The position numbers were made by a program, and so were the translations under genes. From Caldifarciminota bacterium (GTDB taxonomy: Bacteria > Hydrothermota > Hydrothermia > B15-G9 > WFZT01), in the NCBI GenBank assembly GCA_026986655.1, contig JALSOD010000229.1, forward strand, positions 1 to 8,892: a DNA stretch of 8,892 bases. Reading direction: 5' to 3'. This document shows positions 1 to 5,988 of the stretch, one piece after another. Each line of letters starts with the position of its first letter. Position 1 is the first letter of the stretch. The notes beneath the pieces were generated by a model. It was not told the origin of the DNA and did no database searches. It saw only the letters and a program-made list of their open reading frames with translations.

Positions 1-416
1 AGAAATGTTTTGCTGTCAGATAGAATAATGATCCAGTCTCCAGCCGATATGTTATTAGAGGTCCACTTTCTAACTAAGATATTTGTTGAAAGATTGGTCT
101 TTTGAACTACGATGCTCCATTTTGATTCAATATCAGTTCTTAAAGCATTCCCCAACAAAATGAGGGTGTCGGGATTAGAATTTCTACTATCTATGGGTTT
201 GGCACTTATTCTGACTCCGAATCCGGCATGCAAAATGTCATGTACAATGAGGTTGGCTCCGGTGTAACTTTCTACCTGCAATCTGGATTTTGACTGTACC
301 ATTACGGAATATTTAAATTGCCTCTGGAAGATATAAAATGCCAGTGAAAGTACAAATACGGCAAGGGTCAGAGACACCAGAAGCTCGATCATCGTTATCC
401 CTCTATCCTTTGACAT
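1..416 (-). CDS. PilW-like minor pseudopilin (3' end outside window)
   Basis: The frame is open from an ATG at 416 to the left edge, giving 138 residues with no stop, so the C-terminal part is missing. The N-terminus MSKDRG|ITMIELLVSL is a class III prepilin leader: a short charged leader, Gly before the predicted PilD cleavage point, Glu at mature position 5, then a hydrophobic helix (about residues 7-27). After processing the protein would sit in the inner membrane and join a type IV pilus or type II secretion pseudopilus tip. The remainder (for example HDILHAGFGVRISA and DTLILLGNALRTDIESKW) resembles PilW-type minor pilins, which have poorly conserved C-terminal domains. Its ATG shares one base with the TAA of the upstream gene (TAATG), which implies translational coupling. 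As third gene of a pseudopilin operon it fits the usual FimU-PilV-PilW order. The prepilin call is firm; the PilW subtype rests on order and general similarity. Confidence 0.85.
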   Translation of the reverse strand, partial: MSKDRGITMIELLVSLTLAVFVLSLAFYIFQRQFKYSVMVQSKSRLQVESYTGANLIVHDILHAGFGVRISAKPIDSRNSNPDTLILLGNALRTDIESKWSIVVQKTNLSTNILVRKWTSNNISAGDWIIILSDSKTF

Positions 417-913
417 TATATCTTCCTCTTGATAGTTTCCATCTCTACTTTTCTAATAACTCCTTTGTATTTCCAGTAAACGATAACAGAAACCGTCTTT
501 GTATCCACAAGTGGTTGATTGTTAGCTACATTTATTACAACGGAAAAGACTTTTAGGTCCTCATCGATAAGTCCGTCATTGTCGTCGTCAATTCTATTAA
601 AAATTTCTTCGTCTATTCGGCCATCTCGGTCGTCATCTCGACCAGTGAGCTGGTAAATGTGATCTGGAGTTGAGATATCCCCGAGATCAGTGGTATCCCC
701 GTCGTCGGTGAGAAGTGGATCGTTGAAAGGTAATTCCTGAATGGAGTCAAGGACAGTACTTGCCAGCTCTTTTGCCGAGAGAACCTCTTTGTTCAGATTT
801 CCGGTTGAAACGGCTATTATGGACATATTAAAAACGAGGATAAATCCGATCACAACAATGATCAAAGCGACAAGAATTTCTGTGTATGTGAATCCAGACT
901 CTTTTATTTCCAT
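416..913 (-). CDS. PilV-like minor pseudopilin with two Ca2+-loop-like motifs
   Basis: This 165-residue protein begins MEIKESG|FTYTEILVALIIVVIGF: a prepilin peptidase site after Gly7, Glu at mature position 5, and one N-terminal hydrophobic helix. I chose the ATG at 913 because it gives a normal short leader and has GGAG 4 nt upstream; the same frame also opens at a GTG at 934 and an ATG at 928, which would only lengthen the leader. It overlaps the end of the preceding pseudopilin gene by 10 nt and abuts the next (TAATG), so the three are one operon. Residues about 93-119 hold two DxDxDG-type acidic loops, DDDRDGRIDEE and DDDNDGLIDED, resembling calcium-binding EF-hand/thrombospondin-3 loops. 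Ca2+ binding is known to stabilise some pseudopilins such as GspG, so a structural role for calcium is plausible here. PilV is the best label from gene order; the exact subtype is uncertain. Confidence 0.85.
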   Translation of the reverse strand: MEIKESGFTYTEILVALIIVVIGFILVFNMSIIAVSTGNLNKEVLSAKELASTVLDSIQELPFNDPLLTDDGDTTDLGDISTPDHIYQLTGRDDDRDGRIDEEIFNRIDDDNDGLIDEDLKVFSVVINVANNQPLVDTKTVSVIVYWKYKGVIRKVEMETIKRKI

Positions 914-1524
914 ATCGCTCCGTACCATGTACACATGGTTATTTTCCCTGTTGAAGGAATAACCGAAATGGCGTAGACACTTTTACCGTTTGTAATGTAA
1001 ACAGCGCCTCCATTTCTTGCGACACCAAGATAAGAAAATCGAACTGTATTGTTCTCAAAATCAACACCATTCAGTGGAGGAGTACCTGTAGTGTTAATAC
1101 AGGCTCTTCTTGTAACAATTAAATTTGAGGGTATACCGAATTTTGAGAATTTCAGGGTTCTTAACTGAACTGTTGCATTTTCTCCAACAATATCATCTAA
1201 TTTTCCATTGTTTCTGTACGCATAATTAATTATATCGTCATCTGTAAAGAGTTCCCCATCAGGACCAGCCGAAACTATACCATTGTCTGAGAAAATTGTG
1301 TAGGTGTTTCCATTAGGAGTAAAGATAATATCCCAATCGCATCCTTTTTCTAAAGCGTTGGCTTTGGCTATCAGGAAATCGCCGTAAACCATGTTAACAT
1401 CTTTCCTTAGGTTAATTTTTAGAATCATACCTCTGAAAGATGGATACGCTATAGTTGCAAGTATCCCGATAATGGCGATAATCGTAAGGATTTCTATTAG
1501 AGTCATGCCTCTGTCTTTCATCAT
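904..1524 (-). CDS. FimU/FimT/GspH-like minor pseudopilin
   Basis: The leader MMKDRG|MTLIEILTIIAIIGILATIAYPSF is a textbook prepilin N-terminus with Glu at mature position 5, followed by a soluble domain. The C-terminal stretch VRFSYLGVARNGGAVYITNG...YAISVIPSTGKITM matches the final beta strands typical of FimT/FimU/GspH proteins. An internal AGPDGELFTDDDI segment resembles the acidic loop seen near the end of GspG-type pseudopilins. The frame extends upstream to an ATG at 1554, but I prefer 1524 (or 1521), because it yields a leader like that of the third gene (MSKDRG) and because a TATAAT box lies at 1545-1540, inside the longer form. No clear Shine-Dalgarno sequence precedes either start. 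It is the first gene of a three-gene pseudopilin operon; its stop overlaps the next start by 10 nt. It probably forms part of the priming complex at the pilus tip, in the inner membrane and periplasm. Confidence 0.85.
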   Translation of the reverse strand: MMKDRGMTLIEILTIIAIIGILATIAYPSFRGMILKINLRKDVNMVYGDFLIAKANALEKGCDWDIIFTPNGNTYTIFSDNGIVSAGPDGELFTDDDIINYAYRNNGKLDDIVGENATVQLRTLKFSKFGIPSNLIVTRRACINTTGTPPLNGVDFENNTVRFSYLGVARNGGAVYITNGKSVYAISVIPSTGKITMCTWYGAIWK

Positions 1525-1539
1525 GGAAGAATTATTGCA

Positions 1540-1545
1540 ATTATA
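1540..1545 (-). promoter_or_regulatory. Possible -10 box for the pseudopilin operon
   Basis: TATAAT on the minus strand, 15 nt before the ATG at 1524. No good -35 hexamer lies at 16-18 nt; the nearest candidate, TTGCCG, is about 21 nt away. The support is the perfect hexamer and its position just upstream of the preferred start. A competing upstream promoter candidate lies at 1676-1704. Confidence 0.3.
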
Positions 1546-1631
1546 ATGCCACATGGGCTAAATAATCGGCAAACATCTGGGAGCGTATGAAGTACAAGTT
1601 AACAGACGGGTTACAACGATAATTATCGTGA

Positions 1632-1667
1632 TAAAAATAGGTGGGTGTCAAAGCACCCCCGGTTTTT
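1632..1667. terminator. Bidirectional hairpin terminator after the SBBP gene
   Basis: GGGTGT (1643-1648) pairs with GCACCC (1653-1658) around a CAAA loop, with one G-U pair. It is flanked by an A-run on the left (1632-1637) and a T-run on the right (1663-1667), so it can act on either strand. On the minus strand it lies about 95 nt beyond the stop of the SBBP C-terminal fragment. The stem is short, so efficiency is uncertain. Confidence 0.55.
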
Positions 1668-1675
1668 AATTCAAC

Positions 1676-1704
1676 ATAATATATCTTATGTTAACTTAAG
1701 TTAA
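1676..1704 (-). promoter_or_regulatory. Candidate promoter containing the 18-bp palindrome
   Basis: On the minus strand TTAACT (1704-1699) is followed by a 17-nt spacer and TATTAT (1681-1676), a 4/6 and 5/6 match to the housekeeping consensus. The -35 lies inside the palindrome at 1689-1706, so a dimeric regulator bound there would control it. Transcripts would begin near 1669 and run straight through the hairpin at 1643-1658 before reaching the pseudopilin genes, so it may be silent, attenuated, or chance similarity in AT-rich DNA. Confidence 0.3.
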
Positions 1705-1706
1705 CA
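1689..1706. repeat. 18-bp perfect palindrome, possible operator
   Basis: TGTTAACTT/AAGTTAACA is a perfect inverted repeat without a spacer in the gap between the SBBP gene and the pseudopilin operon. Its symmetry and intergenic position suit a dimeric DNA-binding protein. It has no T-run and is AT-rich, so it is not a terminator. Confidence 0.4.
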
Positions 1707-1761
1707 CTTGCATAAAGTTTCTCTTTTCAAGTAAAGACCCGTCCTGAAAATTTTCCAAATT

Positions 1762-2049
1762 TTAACGTAAAAGAATCAATCTCACTGTTTTTGTAAAGTC
1801 TTTAGTCTCAATATTTATAAAATAGATTCCGTTTTCTAAAAATTTTCCTTCTTCGTCAGTGCCGTCCCATCTAATAATATGAATGCCCGGATACACTACA
1901 CCTTTTCTAAGAATTTTTATGATCTTTCCTCCAACATCAAGAATTTCTACTTTTACCTTTTCAGTCCTAAATGCTTTAAAACGTATCTCGGTTATTTTTG
2001 AATATGGATTCAAAATTGTATTGTAAACTACCAAAAGACCATTCTGGGT
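1762..2049 (-). pseudogene. Out-of-frame C-terminal FlgD-like/T9SS-type sorting domain of the SBBP protein
   Basis: This roughly 90-residue frame reads ...VYNTILNPYSKITEIRF, then ILDVGGKIIKIL, then PGIHIIRWDGTDEEGKFLENGIYFINI, then KTVRLILLR. That is the usual pattern of FlgD-like/type IX-secretion C-terminal domains (NP-x-TxIRF, G-x-I-x-x-L, G-x-H-x-x-x-WDG-x-D-x-x-G, GIYF). It has no plausible start: the first possible codon, a TTG at 2034, has no Shine-Dalgarno and lies inside the upstream gene. Reading the frame upstream gives Asn-Gly just before it, matching the end of the repeated DPGNG motif of the preceding gene once two missing bases are restored. I therefore read it as the severed C-terminus of the SBBP protein rather than a separate gene. 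The break could be a true mutation or an assembly error; if only an error, one intact CDS spans 1762-3562. Confidence 0.75.
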
Positions 2050-3562
2050 CGTAAGTTGGGAAGTCGTTTGACCAGGTTTCTCCTGTCAATAATATATTTC
2101 CTTCACTGTCTGTAACTATGGAATTACCCCAATCATTTCCACTGCCGCCATAGTAGGTAGCCCATACTAATGAGCAGGAATTATTGAATTTAGCAACAAA
2201 TGCGTCTTGATCTCCACCTCCCAAATTACCTTGATAGTAAGCTCCATTCCCGGGGTCATACGTTGGAAAATCATTTGACCAGGTTTGTCCTGTGATAAAT
2301 ATATTTCCATTGTTATCGATAGTAATTGAATTTCCTACATCGTAATCGCTACCACCATATAACGTCGCCCATTGTAGCTCACCCGTACTACTAAATTTCA
2401 AAACAAATGCGTCTCCGTATCCCCTTACGGATGATCCTTGATAGTAAGCTCCATTCCCGGGGTCATACGTTGGAAAATCATTTGAGGTAGTTACTCCTGT
2501 AACATATATTTCTCCATCAAGGTTTACTGCAATACTATTACCCCATTCATTGTCACTTCCTCCATAATAAGTTGCCCATAATCTTTCCCCACGACTGCTA
2601 AACTTTAAAATAAATACGTCCCAACCACCACTTATTATTCCCTGAAAATATGAGCCATTTCCAGGATTTAGAGTTGGGAAATTGTACGAAGTTGTTGCCC
2701 CCGTGATATAAATGTTCCCGTCCTGGTCTGTCACGATGGAATAGGCTTCATCAGCATCGTTGCCACCATAATATGTACTCCACAAAAGAGACAAAGGCGG
2801 GTCAATAACAAGTGCATCCTTTCTTGTCCAGTTCTTAACTTCAAATTCAATTACATTTCCTGATTTTTTATAATTGACATCAACTTTTCTTTTCCCGGCA
2901 TACCCTATCAATTTACCATCTTCAATTTTATTAAGGGGTGTAGAAAGAATCAGCTTGTCGTCTTTTACATCTACATCCGCGTATTTAACAAGAAGTCTGA
3001 TCTTTCTAATATCTGCATTTTTTGAAACTTCAAACTCGTGATGTAAAACGCCATTTTTGTATTCAAATATCCAATCAATTCCAGGATATAAGTTCTTAAT
3101 TCTAACCCGTCCATAACTTTTTACATACATTGTGCCTCCTGGATACTGGGGATTATAGTAGTTTGTATATCCCGGTAGTTCATCCTCATAAACAATTTTT
3201 GATTTTTTGATTTTAGTTCCTAAAACATCTATATCAATGCGTGAATATTGAACGTCGCATTTGCTACGATTTGGGAAAGTATTTATTTGCCGGATATTAC
3301 GAAGGATCCCCTCTGGTTTATAAATGATGAAAGTTATACCTTTATCAGTTATAAATAGGTTAAGACCGTTGAATTTTGTATAGAAAATAATATTCCTAAC
3401 TGGTTTCCCATCCTGATCCCTTATTTGTCCCATGTTAGGCTCAAATCCAGGGACATATTGTAACCATAAATTTACTTTCTTAGAATCTATAGGCCATGAG
3501 TTGGTATATAGGATATAGGGAGTGAATATTGTCAATATTAATATTACAACTTTCTTCGTCAT
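1976..3562 (-). CDS. Exported SBBP-repeat beta-propeller protein, frameshifted near its 3' end
   Basis: This 528-residue frame starts MTKKVVILILTIF...YTNS, a Sec signal peptide. The start at 3562 is fixed by a strong AAGGAGGT 5 nt upstream (3574-3568), rather than the ATG at 3586. Residues about 35-255 match the N-terminal domain common in SBBP proteins (FEPNMGQ, IIFYTKFNGLNLFIT, LPGYTNYY, YPGIDWIFEY, ALVIDP). Residues about 258-510 hold four units of about 69 residues built on WATYYGG...GNSI..D..GNIYITG.T.S.DFPTYDPGNGAYYQG...DAFVLKFSS.G, likely propeller blades. The fourth unit breaks at DFPTYDP: the other units encode DPGNG there, but two bases are missing, and the frame ends in a short unrelated tail (EWSFGSLQYN...) before a stop at 1976. 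The rest of the protein continues in another frame to 1762. It is probably a cell-surface or secreted protein of unknown ligand, in a single-gene unit with its own promoter. Confidence 0.85.
   Translation of the reverse strand: MTKKVVILILTIFTPYILYTNSWPIDSKKVNLWLQYVPGFEPNMGQIRDQDGKPVRNIIFYTKFNGLNLFITDKGITFIIYKPEGILRNIRQINTFPNRSKCDVQYSRIDIDVLGTKIKKSKIVYEDELPGYTNYYNPQYPGGTMYVKSYGRVRIKNLYPGIDWIFEYKNGVLHHEFEVSKNADIRKIRLLVKYADVDVKDDKLILSTPLNKIEDGKLIGYAGKRKVDVNYKKSGNVIEFEVKNWTRKDALVIDPPLSLLWSTYYGGNDADEAYSIVTDQDGNIYITGATTSYNFPTLNPGNGSYFQGIISGGWDVFILKFSSRGERLWATYYGGSDNEWGNSIAVNLDGEIYVTGVTTSNDFPTYDPGNGAYYQGSSVRGYGDAFVLKFSSTGELQWATLYGGSDYDVGNSITIDNNGNIFITGQTWSNDFPTYDPGNGAYYQGNLGGGDQDAFVAKFNNSCSLVWATYYGGSGNDWGNSIVTDSEGNILLTGETWSNDFPTYDPEWSFGSLQYNFESIFKNNRDTF
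2229..2278. repeat. 50-bp direct repeat, copy 1 (within SBBP gene)
   Basis: This is identical over 50 nt to 2436-2485, and the copies are 207 bp (69 codons) apart. It encodes the NDFPTYDPGNGAYYQG segment of a propeller unit. Perfect identity at synonymous sites points to recent duplication or gene conversion. A diverged third copy around 2039-2078 carries the 2-nt deletion. Confidence 0.9.
2436..2485. repeat. 50-bp direct repeat, copy 2 (within SBBP gene)
   Basis: This is the exact copy of 2229-2278, in the preceding blade of the propeller. Identity falls off sharply on both sides of the 50 nt, as expected of a short conversion tract or a recently shuffled unit. Confidence 0.9.
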
Positions 3563-3567
3563 AATCC

Positions 3568-3624
3568 ACCTCCTTGTTAATTTCATGACAAAAAATTATA
3601 CTATTAACTAACAATAAATGTAAA
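3568..3624 (-). promoter_or_regulatory. SBBP gene promoter and strong ribosome binding site
   Basis: On the minus strand TTTACA (3624-3619), an 18-nt spacer and TATAAT (3600-3595) form a near-consensus housekeeping promoter. The AAGGAGGT at 3574-3568 selects the ATG at 3562. The predicted transcript starts near 3588 with a leader of about 26 nt. Confidence 0.65.
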
Positions 3625-3730
3625 TACAGTAAATACAAGAGCGATATTAGAACTTATAGAGATGAGACAGGATAGCTGTCTAAATTTTCAATTTATACTT
3701 ATTCCTCTATTGTTATCTCATAAAAGATAA

Positions 3731-3771
3731 TTCCAAATTCTCTTTTTCAAAAAGGGAATTTGGAAGTTTTT
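3731..3771. terminator. Long bidirectional hairpin downstream of polB
   Basis: TTCCAAATTC (3731-3740) pairs perfectly with GAATTTGGAA (3756-3765), and CTTTTT/AAAAAG can extend the stem after one mismatch. A T5 run follows on the plus strand (3767-3771); on the minus strand the stem is followed by TTATCTTTT. It lies about 70 nt past the polB stop and just before the SBBP promoter, so it probably insulates the two units. Confidence 0.6.
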
Positions 3772-3816
3772 ACATAGCGCATATTTTTCGAACAGCCTTA
3801 GAAATTGGAAGCCGCG

Positions 3817-3849
3817 AAAAAATACATCTTTTTAAATCTGGATGTATTT
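3817..3849 (-). terminator. Hairpin overlapping the polB stop codon
   Basis: On the minus strand AAATACATC (3849-3841, inside the last polB codons) pairs with GATGTATTT (3828-3820) around a 12-nt loop containing the TAA. The T-run continues to 3817. This is an AT-rich, moderately strong intrinsic-terminator shape and may back up the hairpin at 3731-3765. Confidence 0.4.
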
Positions 3850-5988
3850 CTTTGTTTCGTTTATGGTCGAGGGGGGGTTCACATGGTGGCTCGAAATTTT
3901 TACATCCCATGTAAAAGGGTTCGTTACTTCCTCCAGGGCACGCTGTAGGAGTTTTAAGTATTCCTTGATATCTATCTCGAAGTTCATGTTGTCCTGATAG
4001 GGAGAAGCATTCGTAACTCCATCTATCAGTACATAGTGAACTATCTCGCCAGCTTTGAGTCCTATACCTGAGTTTCTGAGTATCTTTAACACTCTACCAG
4101 TCCTGGTAGTGGTTTTGTATTCTCTCCAGCTACGTCTCACGCGTGTTGAGATGACAAACTCACTATAAGGCAAAACTCCCTCTTCCATCTCCAGTTTGTA
4201 TTTTTCAAAAATTTTTTCTCCGATAGATGTCACAATCTCAGGAGCTGGATCGTCAAGCTTTGCCAAAGTAGAGATAAACTCTCTCTGGGACCTCTTAACA
4301 AATTCCGGGACGTCGTGTCTTCTCAACATCAAGCCGCGAATCTTTATTCCGCCATCTTCAAATACCCCAAAGAATCTGTTGGGTACCCCCACTCCCCTCA
4401 CCCCTTTTGAAGACGGAAATGCTATCCATCTGTAAGTTCCCTCAATATCTATACTTATACCAGTTTTCTTTGAAATTTCTTTGACAAGATTTTCTACTTC
4501 TTCTTTTGTCATGCCATCCTTTGTTACCCATAGAGAGTCGGTCAGGGCATGCAAAACTTTAAATCCTCTGGATTCGGCTATCTCCTTTGCCCTCAAGAGA
4601 ATTTCTCTCCCTATCGCCGTTACTGATTCGTGGGCCTCTATTTTCCCGAACCTTGCGTTTCTGTAGCCAAGGTACCCGAAGCATGTGACAAGTATCCACT
4701 TGATGGCTTTCTGTCTTTCGTTGAACCTCTGATCCACATTTTTCAATTTTTTATAAAGGGCCCGTTTTTTTAGTACTTTCTCGAGGGCCATGGGCACGAT
4801 TCCCCTTCTTCTCGTGTCGATAACGTATCCTGTCTCAGGCACTACCCTACCCTTACCATATCTTCTTACAGTTTCAGGACTTATATTGTATTTAACCATG
4901 ATGGTTGGATACATCTGGGAGAAATCTATTTCAGCAACATTTTTGAAAACTCCCACAGGTGGAGTAAACACCAGGCCACCTTTGTCCGATGTTAAAAGAT
5001 TTCCAAGTGGTCTAAAATCTTCTGACTGGGCCTTTTTACCTGGAATCAGTATGTCATTCCTTATGGCTGCGTCATATTCAAGGGCACTCATTGCTGTGCC
5101 TATTGCTGACCTTGCGAGTCTCTGTACAGGAATACGTGATATACGAGAGATCTCAACAATTCCTTCTATTCCAGCTTCTTTGTACATGAATGAATTCTTT
5201 CTGTCTATATGCCACCGTCCAGAAAGATAATAAGATGGGGCCCTGTAAAAAACTGTACCATAGGACACGAAAGAGACTCCTCGTGCTCCCATCTCTACAT
5301 TCAGTCCCGTATCAATTGCATAAGCTCTCTCCATTCTTCTTAAAACCGGGAAGATCAATTTATCGCCATAATCTGTTAGCACAATGTGAGGATCGTATTC
5401 TCTTATGATCCCCTTCAACTCTTTAAGAAAGCTTCGCATATCACCTGAGGTTATCTCGAGCTCCATGTCATCCATTCCGACGACGAGACTCACTCCCCTA
5501 CTCCCGAGCGTCATATTTTCTGGTCCTCTGAGAAACATCTCCATCACTCTCATATCAGGTAGTTTCCATTCAACGTCCATCTGGGAGTCAAAGACTTTAA
5601 TGGAAGTTTCAGAGATCTCAACACGCGCAGATGGGAACAATCCCGTGAGACTCATAAAGTATGTCTCTGAGGGTATGCCCGTATTGAACATTTCTACTTC
5701 ATCGAGATGTTTCTCGAGATACCTGGATAAAATTTCATACTTGAAGGTATCAAGCCTCAGGACTTTAATTCTTTCCCCTGTTAGGTATTCAATCTTCTTC
5801 TCAAATTGGAAACTGCTCACAAGTCCCATTCTTTTAAGCTCTCCTGCTATCTCAACAAGCTTTTTGCTTTTGCCTTTAAGATACACCTGGAGAGGGTACT
5901 TTCGCGGGAAGACCCTTATTCCCTTATTTTCCAGAACATAGATAAGGAAGTATTCACCCCGTGATTTTACATCAAAGAGGAATCCCAT
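3832..5988 (-). CDS. polB: Family-B DNA polymerase, divergent archaeal-like type
   Basis: This 718-residue protein is a family-B (Pol II-like) polymerase. Motif A is clear: EIDFSQMYPTI (Asp355). Motif B is KWILVTCFGYLG (from Lys430), where the usual NSxYG is VTCFG. Motif C is HALTDSLWV, so the usual DTDS is LTDS: the first Asp is replaced and the second (Asp484) retained. A thumb-like KTTTRTGRVLKILR segment sits near 625. The N-terminal half has the fold landmarks of the exonuclease region (PDMRVMEMFL near 144, DPHIVLTDYGDKLIFPVL near 199) but lacks the canonical DxE and NxxxFD residues, so proofreading is probably absent. Length is slightly below the usual 750-900. The ATG overlaps the end of the RecA-like gene by 17 nt, so translation is likely coupled and expression should follow lexA. 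A LexA-controlled translesion or repair role like E. coli Pol II is inferred, not shown. Confidence 0.9.
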   Translation of the reverse strand: MGFLFDVKSRGEYFLIYVLENKGIRVFPRKYPLQVYLKGKSKKLVEIAGELKRMGLVSSFQFEKKIEYLTGERIKVLRLDTFKYEILSRYLEKHLDEVEMFNTGIPSETYFMSLTGLFPSARVEISETSIKVFDSQMDVEWKLPDMRVMEMFLRGPENMTLGSRGVSLVVGMDDMELEITSGDMRSFLKELKGIIREYDPHIVLTDYGDKLIFPVLRRMERAYAIDTGLNVEMGARGVSFVSYGTVFYRAPSYYLSGRWHIDRKNSFMYKEAGIEGIVEISRISRIPVQRLARSAIGTAMSALEYDAAIRNDILIPGKKAQSEDFRPLGNLLTSDKGGLVFTPPVGVFKNVAEIDFSQMYPTIMVKYNISPETVRRYGKGRVVPETGYVIDTRRRGIVPMALEKVLKKRALYKKLKNVDQRFNERQKAIKWILVTCFGYLGYRNARFGKIEAHESVTAIGREILLRAKEIAESRGFKVLHALTDSLWVTKDGMTKEEVENLVKEISKKTGISIDIEGTYRWIAFPSSKGVRGVGVPNRFFGVFEDGGIKIRGLMLRRHDVPEFVKRSQREFISTLAKLDDPAPEIVTSIGEKIFEKYKLEMEEGVLPYSEFVISTRVRRSWREYKTTTRTGRVLKILRNSGIGLKAGEIVHYVLIDGVTNASPYQDNMNFEIDIKEYLKLLQRALEEVTNPFTWDVKISSHHVNPPSTINETKKYIQI

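Noticed and set aside
914..934. Upstream GTG or ATG start for the PilV-like gene
   Set aside because: It would give a longer, unusual leader and a larger overlap with the preceding gene, whereas the ATG at 913 has a GGAG site and a normal 7-residue prepilin leader.
2030..2055. Programmed ribosomal frameshift in the SBBP gene
   Set aside because: No slippery heptamer or obvious downstream stimulatory structure is seen, and the comparison with other repeat copies shows a plain 2-nt deletion.
2041..2790. Regularly spaced repeats as a CRISPR array
   Set aside because: The repeats are about 207 bp apart, lie in frame in a coding sequence, and encode beta-propeller units.
3563..3586. Upstream ATG at 3586 as the start of the SBBP gene
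   Set aside because: The AAGGAGGT at 3574-3568 lies inside that extension and is perfectly placed for the ATG at 3562, which also begins a cleaner signal peptide.
3665..3681. ACAG...CTGT hairpin as an E. coli-type SOS box
   Set aside because: The half-sites are in the reverse order (ACAG-N5-CTGT rather than CTGT-N8-ACAG) and it is 40 nt upstream of the SBBP promoter. It is a short 6-bp stem of unknown meaning.
4790..5941. Long plus-strand open frames of 146 and 178 codons opposite polB
   Set aside because: They lie entirely antisense to a well-supported polymerase gene and encode low-complexity Ser/Leu/Ile-rich protein without domains or ribosome binding sites.
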